DNA of 64,000 nucleotides from Nitrosococcus wardiae (GTDB taxonomy: Bacteria; Pseudomonadota; Gammaproteobacteria; Nitrosococcales; Nitrosococcaceae). Position numbers and translations under genes: made by a program. Positions 7,366 to 19,198 of the stretch are shown here, in pieces. Each line of letters begins with the position of its first letter. The stretch's first letter is position 1. Under the pieces are notes generated by a model. That model did no database searches. It had not been told where the DNA came from and saw only the letters and a list, made by a program, of their open reading frames with translations. The stretch is taken from contig NZ_CP038033.1 in the NCBI RefSeq assembly GCF_004421105.1, forward strand, positions 1,383,659 through 1,447,658. Reading direction: 5' to 3'.

Positions 7366-8288
7366 GCAGCAAGGGTACCGTTGGTGGTGATAAGGTCGAT
7401 AAAGAGTTCTTCTAGCCGGTTGGCTTTGTTCCGCATACTCAGCACGCTAATTCCCTCCTTGGAGAGGGCTGCAAAGAGAGTATTGAGATCATCTTCCCGG
7501 CGCACTTCTGCTTCCAAGGTCGTGTCATCTACGCGGTGGAGGGGATAGTTAGGGATGGTGGGCGCAAAATTTAGGGGCTCTTTAAGATAGAGGATAAAGG
7601 TTTCCCGGTTGAGTTTGGCCAATAAGGTCTTCATGGGGCCGTGCTCAATGATGGTGCCACGATCAATGATGGCAATATTGCGGCAGAGTTGCTCAGCTTC
7701 CTCCAGATAATGGGTCGTTAAGATGATTGTGGTGCCCATAGCATTGATTTCCTGAAGGAACTGCCACATGGAGCGGCGCAATTCGATATCCACCCCGGCA
7801 GTAGGCTCATCCAGGATCAAAAGTTGGGGTTCATGAATGAGGGCGCGCGCAATCATCAAGCGGCGCTTCATCCCCCCAGAAAGGGTGCGGGCGCACTCAT
7901 TGCGCTTATCCCACAGGCCCAGCTGCTTTAGCCGCTGTTCGGCACGGACGCGGGCGATCTTGGGCTCGATGCCATAATATCCCGCCTGAGTGACAAGGAT
8001 GTTAAAGACCTTTTCGAAACCATTGCAGTTGAACTCTTGGGGAACTAAGCCAATGATCCGTTTGGCTTCTTCGGGTTCCCGCCCGAGGTCCATGCCAAAG
8101 ACGGTGACTTTGCCGGCGCTCTTGGTGACCAGAGAGGAAATAATGCCAATGGTAGTGGATTTACCCGCCCCATTGGGGCCTAGCAGGGCAAAGAAGTCCC
8201 CTTGCTCCACTTCCAAATCGATTCCCTTGAGGGCCACAGAATGGTTACCGTAGATCTTTTGTAGGTTTTCAATGACCAGAGCTTTCAT
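7362..8288 (-). CDS. ABC transporter ATP-binding protein (YadG-like)
   Basis: The product is 308 residues from ATG 8288 (MKALVIENLQKIYG); an upstream ATG at 8330 would add 14 residues unlike the family. Walker A is GPNGAGKSTT, the ABC signature is LSGGMKRRLMIARAL, Walker B is LLILDEPTAGVD and the H-loop is TTHYLEEAEQL. A C-terminal extension of about 80 residues is typical of ABC-2 exporter ATPases. It energises the permease encoded just downstream. The gene is divergent from mutH. Confidence 0.92.
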   Translation of the reverse strand: MKALVIENLQKIYGNHSVALKGIDLEVEQGDFFALLGPNGAGKSTTIGIISSLVTKSAGKVTVFGMDLGREPEEAKRIIGLVPQEFNCNGFEKVFNILVTQAGYYGIEPKIARVRAEQRLKQLGLWDKRNECARTLSGGMKRRLMIARALIHEPQLLILDEPTAGVDIELRRSMWQFLQEINAMGTTIILTTHYLEEAEQLCRNIAIIDRGTIIEHGPMKTLLAKLNRETFILYLKEPLNFAPTIPNYPLHRVDDTTLEAEVRREDDLNTLFAALSKEGISVLSMRNKANRLEELFIDLITTNGTLAA

Positions 8289-8386
8289 TACCAATGAGCA
8301 GCAAATTTTCCTAGGCAAGTATCCTATCATGCATGGGCCAGTAGGGTCTCGACAGGGTCCCCATTGTTGCTCATACTTTGATCCCT

Positions 8387-9082
8387 ATGGTGGTATTTTC
8401 TATTGCTCCCCCTACCAGCGAGGACGAGGTTTTGGCACGGGCCCAGGAGTTGGCTGGATTGCCCCTTGGCCAGATCGCGGCCCATTTCGGTCGGCGGGTG
8501 CCTGGGAATTTGCGACGCGCCAAAGGGTGGGTAGGAGAATTGCTAGAATTCGCCCTAGGGGCTACTTCGGGTTCCCAAGCAGCCCCTGACTTTCCCCATT
8601 TGGGCGTGGAAATGAAGACCCTGCCGCTACGAGCAGATGGCCGGCCTAAAGAATCCACCTATGTGTGTACCGTGCCGCTCACGGACTTCAACATCTGCTG
8701 GGAGACCAGTTGGGTCCGGCGTAAGCTAAGCCGGGTATTGTGGTTGCCGGTGGAAGCTGACGCTGGGGTGCCGCTTCCAGAACGTCGGGTAGGGATGGCT
8801 TTGCTGTGGAGCCCCAGCGCTGAGGAAGAGGCTATTCTGAGAGCGGATTGGGAGGAGTTGATGGAGATGGTTTGCCTAGGGCAGCTGGAAAGTATTACGG
8901 CTCACCATGGTGTTTATCTCCAGATACGCCCCAAGGCCGCCAATGGACGTGCCCTGTGTGAGGGAATAGGAGAAAATGGCGAGCCGGTTTTGACTCTCCC
9001 CCGTGGTTTTTATCTGCGCTCTGGGTTTACAACCGCCCTATTAGGGCGTTATTACGCGAACGGGTCTTTTTCCGAGAGGTAA
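8387..9082 (+). CDS. mutH: DNA mismatch repair endonuclease MutH
   Basis: The product is 231 residues from ATG 8387; TTG 8378 is an alternative start. It is collinear with E. coli MutH: KGWVGELLEFALGATSGS, then the catalytic D-E-x-K triad in PDFPHLGVEMKTLP (Asp, Glu, Lys), an ETSWVRRKLSRVLW block, RRVGMALLWSP and LQIRPKAANGRAL. MutH nicks the unmethylated strand at hemimethylated GATC when activated by MutS/MutL. The window also holds mutL (40391) and dam (49481), so a methyl-directed pathway is likely. The gene is divergent from the ABC exporter, and a vanZ-like gene follows after 8 bases. Confidence 0.94.
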   Translation: MVVFSIAPPTSEDEVLARAQELAGLPLGQIAAHFGRRVPGNLRRAKGWVGELLEFALGATSGSQAAPDFPHLGVEMKTLPLRADGRPKESTYVCTVPLTDFNICWETSWVRRKLSRVLWLPVEADAGVPLPERRVGMALLWSPSAEEEAILRADWEELMEMVCLGQLESITAHHGVYLQIRPKAANGRALCEGIGENGEPVLTLPRGFYLRSGFTTALLGRYYANGSFSER

Positions 9083-9090
9083 AACGGGCA

Positions 9091-9489
9091 ATGGAGCGCT
9101 TACGGTTTGCGAGATTTTGGCGTTTGGTGGGGTGGTTGCTGGTTATTGGCGTGGTTTATTTAAGCCTTACTCCGTCACTCCCGGAGGTGAGGGTGGGCGT
9201 TCCAGCACAAGATAAGTTTGGGCATTTTATTACCTATGGGCTGTTGGCTTGGTGGTTTAGTCAGGCTTATCCGTTGCGATTCCATGGTTTTTTTGGTCTT
9301 TTTCTGGCAGCGTTGGGCGCGGTTTTAGAAATTTTGCAAGATTTGGTGGGCTATCGGTACTTTGAATATGGAGATATGCTTGCCAATATTTCAGGGGTAG
9401 TCGGAGGGTATCTGCTGGCCCGTAGTACCCCTGCTGGAACTGCCTTAAGGCGTCTAGAGCGCTTGTGGGAGACTCAGAAACTGTTTTGA
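9091..9489 (+). CDS. VanZ-like small membrane protein
   Basis: 132 residues with four predicted membrane helices. The VanZ-like pattern is visible: VVYLSLTPSLPEV, DKFGHFITYGLLAWWFS (the Asp-Lys-x-x-His motif) and ALGAVLEILQDLVGYRYFEYGDMLANISG. VanZ-family proteins are associated with teicoplanin tolerance in enterococci, but in proteobacteria the role is unknown. It starts 8 bases after mutH and is probably cotranscribed with it; no functional link is evident. Confidence 0.8.
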   Translation: MERLRFARFWRLVGWLLVIGVVYLSLTPSLPEVRVGVPAQDKFGHFITYGLLAWWFSQAYPLRFHGFFGLFLAALGAVLEILQDLVGYRYFEYGDMLANISGVVGGYLLARSTPAGTALRRLERLWETQKLF

Positions 9490-9564
9490 CAATAACAATT
9501 TCGTGTGGCGTGCGGGGCGCAGCGTGGTTGTGGCAGGAGAGTAACACGGCGACGGCTGCTCTTA

Positions 9565-9600
9565 GCAATAAAGGGATGGAGTCCTCACGGACCCCATCCC
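9565..9600 (-). terminator. Terminator downstream of thiC
   Basis: GGGATGG-A-GTCC and GGAC-C-CCATCCC pair around a TCAC loop. Read on the minus strand the hairpin is followed by TTTATTG, as expected for the end of the thiC transcript. It also lies between the convergent vanZ-like gene and thiC. Confidence 0.65.
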
Positions 9601-9624
9601 CTCGGTCTTGTTGAGAAAAGCGAA

Positions 9625-11568
<1,944 letters not shown>

Positions 11569-11652
11569 TCAGCTTCCCTACGCCGGTACCAACCGGATCA
11601 GGTTCAGAGGGACTCTCTCAGCCGGGCAATTGCTCGGCACCCCTAGCTGCTG
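11569..11652 (-). promoter_or_regulatory. TPP riboswitch (THI element) upstream of thiC
   Basis: On the minus strand the conserved THI-box pieces appear in order: GGGGTGCC, GGCTGAGA, GAACCTGATCCGGTT, then GTACCGGCGTAGGGAAGCTG closing the P1 stem against CAGCTAGGGG. These are the CTGAGA and ACCTGATC signatures that bind thiamine pyrophosphate. About 65 bases separate it from the thiC start, room for an expression platform that would occlude the AAGGAGG site. Confidence 0.95.
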
Positions 11653-11848
11653 TCCTGTGACAATAAAGGATTGCGCGGTTCCTTGCAACGGCTAGTTGGT
11701 ATTTCATCAGGCTTTTATGATGAGCCCTTTCCAAGGGGGTGAGAAGGGATTCGGTGGTTATTGTGGCTATTTTAGCATTGCCCATTTGGGCTTTGAGCTT
11801 TCCTAAGTTATTATTTGCGCATTTTTTTAACAGATGGTGCAGTCAAAA

Positions 11849-13162
11849 ATGAAGATTTTGGTGATTGGGGGAGGGGGCCGCGAGCATGCCCTTGCTTGGA
11901 AGCTGGCCCAGTCACCCCAGGTTGATCGGGTTTATGTGGCGCCAGGTAATGCCGGGACTGCATTGGAACCTAAATTGGAAAATGTCGCGATTAAACCGGA
12001 TAATATCCCGGCCCTGGTGGCTTTTGCCTCAGCAGAGCAAATTGGATTGACTGTGGTAGGGCCAGAAGCTCCCTTAGTGCTGGGAATTGTGGATGCTTTT
12101 GAGGAAGCCGGGCTAGGCTGCTTGGGACCCTATCGCGAAGCTGCCCGCCTGGAAGGCGCTAAATCCTTCGCCAAAGATTTTCTAATGCGTTGCGGGATTC
12201 CAACGGCTCGTTACCGGACTTTTAGCGAAGTGGAACCGGCAGTCGACTACATTAAAATGCAGGGTGCTCCCATTGTGGTAAAAGTGGATGGCCTGGCGGC
12301 GGGTAAGGGCGTGGTGGTGGCCCAGACCGAGCAGGAGGCCATTGATGCAGTTCATGGAATATTGGCGGGGGGTGCCTTTGGCGAGGCTGGCCGTCGGGTA
12401 GTGATAGAAGAGTTTTTAAGAGGTGAAGAAGCCAGTTTCATCGTCTTAACCGATGGCGAGCACATCTTGCCTTTGGCCAGTTCTCAGGATCATAAGGCTC
12501 ATGATCAGGGCGATACGGGGCCTAATACGGGGGGGATGGGCGCTTATTCTCCGGCGTCAGTGGTGACAGAGGCGGTTCACAAGCGGGTCATGCAGGAAAT
12601 AATCGTGCCGACCGTACGAGGGATGGCCGAAGAAGGATATCCTTATCGAGGATTTTTATATGCTGGGCTGATGATTGCTGAGGACGGGTCCCCCAAGGTG
12701 CTAGAGTACAATTGCCGTTTTGGGGATCCGGAAGCCCAACCCATTATGATGCGGTTGCAGTCGGATTTAGTAGAGTTATGCCAGGCCACCTTGGAGGGTC
12801 GCTTGCACGAGGTCGATGTGACCTGGGATCCCCGCGCAGCCTTGGGCGTAGTGATGGCGGCGAAAGGTTATCCAGGTTCCTACCCTATCGGTGATCCTAT
12901 TTATGGTTTACCCGCCCCGGAGCGTGAGAATAGCAAAGTATTTTATGGGGGTACGGCCGAAAAAGAGGGCCGCATCGTGACGGCTGGAGGCCGTGTTCTT
13001 TGCGTCTGCGGTCTTGGTGATTCCGTGACCCAGGCCCAAGCGACCGCCTATGCCCTCGTTCAGCAAATTACTTGGAAGGAAGCCTACTACCGGACTGATA
13101 TTGGTTATCGTGCCATTGCTAAGGAAGCGGGCCGGGTCAAGGGGCCCGGTGATCCTAGGTAA
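11849..13162 (+). CDS. purD: Phosphoribosylamine-glycine ligase
   Basis: 437 residues from ATG 11849 (MKILVIGGGGREHALAWKL); an ATG at 11834 adds five residues. It is an ATP-grasp enzyme with VAPGNAGTALEPKLENV, VVKVDGLAAGKGV, SQDHKAHDQGDTGPNTGGMGAYSP and the metal-binding EYNCRFGDPEAQPI block, all in the usual order and at full length. It catalyses step two of IMP synthesis, joining phosphoribosylamine and glycine. It is divergent from thiC and stands apart from other pur genes in this window. Confidence 0.96.
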   Translation: MKILVIGGGGREHALAWKLAQSPQVDRVYVAPGNAGTALEPKLENVAIKPDNIPALVAFASAEQIGLTVVGPEAPLVLGIVDAFEEAGLGCLGPYREAARLEGAKSFAKDFLMRCGIPTARYRTFSEVEPAVDYIKMQGAPIVVKVDGLAAGKGVVVAQTEQEAIDAVHGILAGGAFGEAGRRVVIEEFLRGEEASFIVLTDGEHILPLASSQDHKAHDQGDTGPNTGGMGAYSPASVVTEAVHKRVMQEIIVPTVRGMAEEGYPYRGFLYAGLMIAEDGSPKVLEYNCRFGDPEAQPIMMRLQSDLVELCQATLEGRLHEVDVTWDPRAALGVVMAAKGYPGSYPIGDPIYGLPAPERENSKVFYGGTAEKEGRIVTAGGRVLCVCGLGDSVTQAQATAYALVQQITWKEAYYRTDIGYRAIAKEAGRVKGPGDPR

Positions 13163-13254
13163 TCAGGGGTAGGGCCTTCTTGCAAGCATAAATTTCCAGT
13201 TATTTCAGTTTAGCTAAAACTACTTGCAATCCAATTAGTATTGAGGAGGGACAT

Positions 13255-14127
13255 ATGTCCGTAGCACATCCTATTGTTGCTGTGACTGGCTCGTCTGGGG
13301 CAGGCACATCTACGGTTAAACATGCTTTCAGCGATATGTTTCGGCGTGAAGGCATTAAGCCTGTCGTGATCGAAGGCGATAGTTTCCATCGCTATGATCG
13401 CCAAGCTATGAAGGAAAAGGTCGCGGAATATGAGGAGCAGGGGAAGGTCCTGACTCATTTTGGGCCGGAAGCCAATGAGTTAGATAAATTAGAGGCTTTG
13501 TTTCGTGAATACTCAGAGCATGGCACTGGGAAAAAGCGCCTTTATATTCACAGTGAGGAAGAGGGCGAACCCTACGGCCAGGCCCCGGGGACCTTTACTC
13601 CTTGGGAGCCCATTGATCCGGATAGTCATTTGCTCTTTTATGAGGGGCTCCATGGAGGTGCAGTAACTGACCAGGTTAATGTGGCCCAATATGTGGACTT
13701 ATTGGTGGGCGTAGTGCCGGTAGTGAACTTGGAATGGATCCAAAAAATTCATCGGGATTGTCTCAACCGGGGTTATTCTTCCGAGGCGGTCGTCCAAATT
13801 ATTCTCAAGCGCATGCCAGATTACGTGCACTATATCTGCCCTCAATTTTCCCGTGCCCATATTAATTTTCAGCGGGTGCCCTTGGTGGATACCTCCAACC
13901 CTTTCATCGCCCGTGATATTCCAACGCCTGATGAAAGCAATGTAGTGATTCGCTTCCGGGATCCCCATATGGCGGATTTTCCCTATTATTTAAATATGCT
14001 CAAAGCTTCATTTATGTCTCGGTCTAATACCTTGGTAGTGCCTGGCGGTAAAATGGGGCTTGCCATGGAGATTGTGCTCACCCCGATTATCCACGACATG
14101 ATGGAGAAAAAACGCGCCCGGGGTTAA
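13255..14127 (+). CDS. prk: Phosphoribulokinase (class I, bacterial type)
   Basis: 290 residues. The P-loop GSSGAGTSTVKHAF lies near residue 12, then EGDSFHRYDRQAM, HFGPEANELDKLE, LLFYEGLHGG and the VNLEWIQKIHRD block, ending with LVVPGGKMGLAMEI. This is the CbbP/PrkB lineage. Prk phosphorylates ribulose-5-phosphate to RuBP, the RuBisCO substrate. Some gammaproteobacteria carry a PrkB paralogue without a Calvin cycle; here GTSTV, as in true CbbP, and the nearby carbon cluster favour a Calvin role, but this is inference. An AGGAGG site precedes ATG 13255. tsaC follows after 6 bases. Confidence 0.88.
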   Translation: MSVAHPIVAVTGSSGAGTSTVKHAFSDMFRREGIKPVVIEGDSFHRYDRQAMKEKVAEYEEQGKVLTHFGPEANELDKLEALFREYSEHGTGKKRLYIHSEEEGEPYGQAPGTFTPWEPIDPDSHLLFYEGLHGGAVTDQVNVAQYVDLLVGVVPVVNLEWIQKIHRDCLNRGYSSEAVVQIILKRMPDYVHYICPQFSRAHINFQRVPLVDTSNPFIARDIPTPDESNVVIRFRDPHMADFPYYLNMLKASFMSRSNTLVVPGGKMGLAMEIVLTPIIHDMMEKKRARG

Positions 14128-14133
14128 GAATTT

Positions 14134-14694
14134 GTGAGTGAATGCCTAAGCTGGCCGGTGCGATTAGCCGCCCGCATGATTCATGGGGGCGGCGTTGTCG
14201 CCTATCCGACGGAGGGAGTGTTTGGTCTAGGTTGTGACCCTCTGCAAGGGGTAGCCGTTGAGCGTATCCTTAAGCTTAAGGGGCGTTCTGTAGATAAGGG
14301 CTTAATTTTAATCGCGGCTGATTTTGCCCAGTTACAATCTTATTTGTTGCCCTTAACGGCTCAAATTCAGGCCCGTCTTGAAGCAACTTGGCCTGGACCA
14401 GTCACTTGGTTGTTGCCCGCTCGGGCGGATGTTCCCCGCTGGTTGAGAGGTCAGCATGATACCCTTGCTGTCCGAGTCACCGCCCATCCCGTGGCGGCAT
14501 GTCTCTGTCAAAGGGTGGGGTATGCCATTGTCTCCACCAGCGCCAATCGCGCTGGACGTCCCCCGGCGCGAACGACCTTACAGATTCGTAGATCTTTGGG
14601 TGCTGGCATCGATTATATTCTCCCGGGTGCAATAGGAGGGCGGGCTGGTCCCAGTGAGATTCGCGATGGAATAACAGGACAGCGGATCCGATGA
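14134..14694 (+). CDS. tsaC: Threonylcarbamoyl-AMP synthase (TsaC)
   Basis: 186 residues from GTG 14134. YrdC/Sua5 fold signatures are GGVVAYPTEGVFGLGCDP, a KLKGRSVDKGLILIAAD block, WPGPVTWLLPA and VSTSANRAGRPPA. The short single-domain form is TsaC rather than the two-domain Sua5. It makes threonylcarbamoyl-AMP for the t6A modification of ANN-decoding tRNAs; tsaE, another member of the pathway, is at 43902. It starts 6 bases after prk and is probably cotranscribed. Confidence 0.93.
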   Translation: MSECLSWPVRLAARMIHGGGVVAYPTEGVFGLGCDPLQGVAVERILKLKGRSVDKGLILIAADFAQLQSYLLPLTAQIQARLEATWPGPVTWLLPARADVPRWLRGQHDTLAVRVTAHPVAACLCQRVGYAIVSTSANRAGRPPARTTLQIRRSLGAGIDYILPGAIGGRAGPSEIRDGITGQRIR

Positions 14695-14749
14695 TTAATT
14701 CCCCTTGCCAGGGGAGTTCTCTCCTGATTCTCAAATGGCAAGTTTTTAG

Positions 14750-15718
<969 letters not shown>

Positions 15719-15748
15719 GTTGTTATCCGAAGCGGTGACGGGGGCACT

Positions 15749-16258
15749 TTACCCGCTACAGATAAGGTTCCCGTGAGGCGCCACTTCACCTGCATCCCTA
15801 CTCCCGGGAAAGCTTTGCTGCCGCCAAGCTTCGTAGAGCACAACTGCAACGGCATTGGAAAGGTTAAGGCTGCGGCTAGAGGGAAGCATGGGAATTCGCA
15901 GCACCTGCTTTGGAGGCAGGGTATTCAGGAGTTCCCGTGGGAGACCCCGAGTTTCGGGGCCAAATAAGAGGGCGTCACCTGGGTGGAAGTTGGCTTTATC
16001 ATAAGGTTGCTGTCCACGGCTAGAGCAGGCCCATAGCTGCCGAGGCTGGACCTGCCTTGAAAAATGCTCCAGGCTGGGATGAACCTTAACTCTGGCCCAT
16101 TCATGATAGTCTAGGCCAGCGCGGCGCAACCGCCTATCGTCGAGATCAAAGCCTAGTGGTTGTATCAAGTGGAGATGAGCGCCCGTATTGGCACAAAGGC
16201 GTATGATATTACCCGTATTGGGTGGAATTTCAGGTTCGAATAAGACGACATAAAACAT
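15749..16258 (-). CDS. trmL: tRNA (cytidine/uridine-2'-O-)-methyltransferase TrmL
   Basis: 169 residues from ATG 16258 (MFYVVLFEPEIPPNTGNIIRL); the open frame runs further upstream but without family similarity. This is a SPOUT-class enzyme with NTGNIIRLCANTGAHLHLIQPLGF, LLFGPETRGLP and IPMLPSSRSLNLSNAVAVVLYEAW, the knotted SAM-binding end. It methylates the wobble nucleotide 34 of tRNA-Leu isoacceptors. The gene converges on hemF, with 30 bases between the two, and is divergent from pyrD. A C-terminal extension of about 15 residues is not conserved. Confidence 0.93.
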   Translation of the reverse strand: MFYVVLFEPEIPPNTGNIIRLCANTGAHLHLIQPLGFDLDDRRLRRAGLDYHEWARVKVHPSLEHFSRQVQPRQLWACSSRGQQPYDKANFHPGDALLFGPETRGLPRELLNTLPPKQVLRIPMLPSSRSLNLSNAVAVVLYEAWRQQSFPGSRDAGEVAPHGNLICSG

Positions 16259-16274
16259 TGCGGCGTAGCAAGAA

Positions 16275-17276
16275 ATGGTGGCGACATTAACTACAACTAC
16301 TGAGTTAAGCGAGACCGATCGGGCAAGATTGAAAGTTGATTTTTGTGGGCTGAGGTTACTAAGTCCATTGGTGTTACTTTCAGGTTGTGTCGGTTTTGGA
16401 GAAGAATACACGCGGGTGGCGGGCTACTCTAACCGGGAGGTGGGCGCGGTGTGCCTCAAGGGAACAACAGCAGCCCCCCGCTTGGGGAATCGACCCCATC
16501 GGATTTATGAAACCCCTATGGGAATGCTCAATGCCATTGGCTTGCAAAATCCTGGTGTGGATTATGTAGTCAATCATATTCTACCAGAGTTAGATTTCAG
16601 GGAAACTCGGTACATTGCCAATGTTTCCGGTTCCACTGTTGAAGAGTATGTGGAAGTCACGCGCTGCTTTGACGATTCTCCTATTGATGCCATTGAGATC
16701 AATATTTCCTGCCCTAATGTGAAAGAAGGGGGAGTTGCTTTTGGTAATGATCCAGATATGTCGGCGCGGGTAGTGGACGCTTGCCGGAAGGTGACCCACA
16801 AACCCTTGATCACCAAGCTTTCTCCTAATCAGACCTCGATTGAAGAAAATGCCCGTCGCTGTATTGAGGCCGGAACAGATGCTTTTGCTGTCATCAATAC
16901 CCTGATGGGGATGGCCATTGATATAGAGCAGCGAACCCCCCTGCTTGGGAATATCCAGGGGGGGTTATCGGGGCCTGCCATAAAGCCAATTGCTTTACTC
17001 AAGGTGCGCCAGGTCTATCAGGTGTGCCGGCAGCATGATATTCCAATTATTGGCCAAGGAGGGGTGGCCTCGAGCGAGGATGCCCTGGAATTTCTGATTG
17101 CGGGTGCGGCTACCGTGGGGGTAGGCACAGCCTTGTTTTACGACCCCCTTCTTTGTTCCAAAATTAACGCGGGGATCGTGGATTATCTCAAGCGCCATGA
17201 GGTGGCTACCGTGGAGCAGTTAACGGGCAGTTTGCGCCTAGAGGGGGAAGTTTCGGGGTGCAGTGTCAGTGGCTAA
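16275..17276 (+). CDS. Dihydroorotate dehydrogenase, class 1B type
   Basis: 333 residues with a TIM-barrel FMN fold. Motifs are GAVCLKGTTAAPRLGN, MLNAIGLQNPGVDYV, the catalytic-loop block INISCPNVKEGG with the class-1 active-site cysteine, KLSPNQTSIEE, and GQGGVASSEDALEFLIAGA binding the FMN phosphate. The pattern resembles PyrDB, which normally pairs with the Fe-S/FAD subunit PyrK and uses NAD+. No pyrK lies in this window. Most gammaproteobacteria use the membrane class 2 enzyme, so the electron acceptor here is unclear. Its stop overlaps the convergent membrane-protein gene by four bases. Confidence 0.85.
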   Translation: MVATLTTTTELSETDRARLKVDFCGLRLLSPLVLLSGCVGFGEEYTRVAGYSNREVGAVCLKGTTAAPRLGNRPHRIYETPMGMLNAIGLQNPGVDYVVNHILPELDFRETRYIANVSGSTVEEYVEVTRCFDDSPIDAIEINISCPNVKEGGVAFGNDPDMSARVVDACRKVTHKPLITKLSPNQTSIEENARRCIEAGTDAFAVINTLMGMAIDIEQRTPLLGNIQGGLSGPAIKPIALLKVRQVYQVCRQHDIPIIGQGGVASSEDALEFLIAGAATVGVGTALFYDPLLCSKINAGIVDYLKRHEVATVEQLTGSLRLEGEVSGCSVSG

Positions 17277-18322
17277 GAGCCTAGATTTCTAAGTAGCTGG
17301 CGTAGTTCCCAACGAGAGTCATTTTTTTGACGGCATCCCCCATACCGAAATGGTGGAGTGAGGCTGGGAAGGGTAAAACGCAGGTCCACGAACCAAACAC
17401 ACAGACCATTGCTTCCCCGATCGATGGCATAGAGGGCCGGGAGCAAGGCGAACTGGCGGTAGCCTTGCAGGGCTTCTTGGTGCCAAACCGTGCGGGCTAA
17501 GGTTTCTTGATCAGGCTTCCCATAAAGCCGGTATTGAGTCCATTGCATGGCTGTCGGTGGTGGATAGGCCGTATAGAGGCGAACCCAAAAAGGAGGATCG
17601 GGTGAGGTAGGAACGGCGAGTTGCTTGCGTCGGAGGTTGACTTGACTGAGGTAATACTTCTGTGGAGCCACCACCACAATTTTCCAATTAAAAGGGGATA
17701 GGGGTTGGGGCAAGGCATGGACTTGAATCTTGTTCAGAGAGTGTTGGCGCGCATATTCATCCCCTAGGGCCAATGCCTGAGTTCGGAGTATCCCCTGGAA
17801 GCCCACATAGGTCACTAATAGGGCTAAGCCTGCTACCGCTGGCAGGCGGGAGCGATGCCAATACCAACTGCCTAATAATCCCATGACGATAATACTGGTA
17901 AACCAAGGATCGATGACAAAAGTGGTGGGCCAAGCCGCTTTGTAATTCGAAAGAGGGGCGAGGATTTGGGTGCCATAGGCAGTGATGACATCTCCGGCAA
18001 TATGAATGCTTATTCCTAATAGGGATACCCCTAAATAGGCCTGCCGGGGTTTTTGTCTTCCCCCAAACCACCAAAACAAGGTGGCCAGCAACATTCCCCA
18101 AAAGGGAAGCATAACCACGGAATGGGTGATGCCCCGATGCCAATTAAGGTAGGTGAGCAAGTCCGTGACCGAGCGGAGAACAAAATCGCTATCAGGAAAG
18201 GCCGCGGCCAAGGTTCCCACCAGGACCCGTTCTCTCAGCGTGAGTGGGTCATCTCGGCGCTGGGAAGGAGCGGTGGCGCGTGTCAGCAGCGCACCGCTCA
18301 AGGCATGGGTAAGCGTATCCAT
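17273..18322 (-). CDS. YdjM-like membrane-bound metal-dependent hydrolase (putative)
   Basis: 349 residues. The N-terminal half has the family hallmarks MDTLTHALSGALL, AFPDSDFVLR, LNWHRGITHSVVMLPFWG and SIHIAGDVITAYG. The conserved His/Asp residues line up as a predicted metal site, with about five membrane helices around them. The C-terminal half is a soluble domain of unknown role. E. coli YdjM is an SOS-induced inner-membrane protein of this family, annotated as a putative hydrolase; no reaction is proven. It is convergent with pyrD and may share an operon with the upstream tetR gene. Confidence 0.75.
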   Translation of the reverse strand: MDTLTHALSGALLTRATAPSQRRDDPLTLRERVLVGTLAAAFPDSDFVLRSVTDLLTYLNWHRGITHSVVMLPFWGMLLATLFWWFGGRQKPRQAYLGVSLLGISIHIAGDVITAYGTQILAPLSNYKAAWPTTFVIDPWFTSIIVMGLLGSWYWHRSRLPAVAGLALLVTYVGFQGILRTQALALGDEYARQHSLNKIQVHALPQPLSPFNWKIVVVAPQKYYLSQVNLRRKQLAVPTSPDPPFWVRLYTAYPPPTAMQWTQYRLYGKPDQETLARTVWHQEALQGYRQFALLPALYAIDRGSNGLCVWFVDLRFTLPSLTPPFRYGGCRQKNDSRWELRQLLRNLGS

Positions 18323-18401
18323 TTAACGGAAGATGGCGCCAAATTGACTCAATTTTGTTGCCTAAGGGAAAATTTTTGGGAGTTTCCTGCTGCTCCAGTT
18401 T

Positions 18402-19043
18402 TCAGGGACCGCTGGGGAAGGAGGTCTTGGTGAAAGTCTGTTCCTGCTTTTTTGACCGTAAGAACGATGGCTTGAGCGACCCAATGATTTCGCCTGTGCG
18501 CAGGATTCTATCCAGTAACCGACGGGTTCGCCGGTGATATTCGGTGGGATCATTCAGCCAACAGAGAAAGGTAATGAGATAGATGGAGGTCAAGGCGGTT
18601 TCATCTAGCGCCCGAAACAAAAAGACTTGATCCCGTTGGGCGGCCTCGCGAGCCCATTGCACGGTGCGGCTGATACGTAATAGGCTTGCGAGTTGCATGT
18701 GTAAATGCCCTGGTTCAAGCCGATTGAAGACCATTTGGCGCATTACTTGGCGATGAGGGGAAAGGGCTTCTAACCAGGCCATAAATAGGCGGTTGAGTCG
18801 CTCCCGGGGAGAAATGGCTGGAAAGTAAGGGCGGTTTGTTTCTTCCAGCATAGCCTGGTCAGCTCGGTCTAGCCATGCATCCACCAATTCTTCTTTTTCC
18901 CTGAAATATTGGCGAATCTGATTCAAGCTCAAACCTGTCCGTTGAGCAATATGGTGCAGGCGCACATTTTCCCAGGAAGTTTCTTCAGCCAATTCCAAGG
19001 CGGCGTCAAGGATGATATCACGGGTGCTGATAGCTTCCTCCAT
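18402..19043 (-). CDS. TetR-family transcriptional regulator
   Basis: 213 residues. The N-terminal helix-turn-helix (about residues 7-55) reads RDIILDAALELAEE, then LHHIAQRTGLSLNQIRQYFREKEELVDAWL, the TetR signature with the Tyr-Phe at the recognition helix. The C-terminal ligand or dimer domain is mostly helical and shows no recognised family motif. The target is unknown; the adjacent YdjM-like gene on the same strand and the divergent methyltransferase at 19199 are candidates. Upstream, 19044-19198, is A+T-rich and could hold an operator, but I see no clear palindrome. Confidence 0.85.
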   Translation of the reverse strand: MEEAISTRDIILDAALELAEETSWENVRLHHIAQRTGLSLNQIRQYFREKEELVDAWLDRADQAMLEETNRPYFPAISPRERLNRLFMAWLEALSPHRQVMRQMVFNRLEPGHLHMQLASLLRISRTVQWAREAAQRDQVFLFRALDETALTSIYLITFLCWLNDPTEYHRRTRRLLDRILRTGEIIGSLKPSFLRSKKQEQTFTKTSFPSGP

Positions 19044-19198
19044 GGCTGATCTCCTGTTATTGGGTTTATAGTGAAAGTGTAGCAGTCCTCTGGGACGGTA
19101 GTCGTTTTAATCTTAATCGCTTAATAGTATGCAATTAGGGTGCAATATAATAGAGGTTAAGTTGCTCCACAGGTTCTTATTTCAGAAGGGAGTATAAA

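Noticed and set aside
8272-8658. ORFs on both strands overlapping the mutH start
   Set aside because: They are shadows of mutH; MutH identity is clear from its catalytic triad.
8387-9082. MutH as a Sau3AI-like restriction enzyme of an R-M system with dam
   Set aside because: Length and full collinearity with E. coli MutH, and dam lies 41 kb away, argue for mismatch repair.
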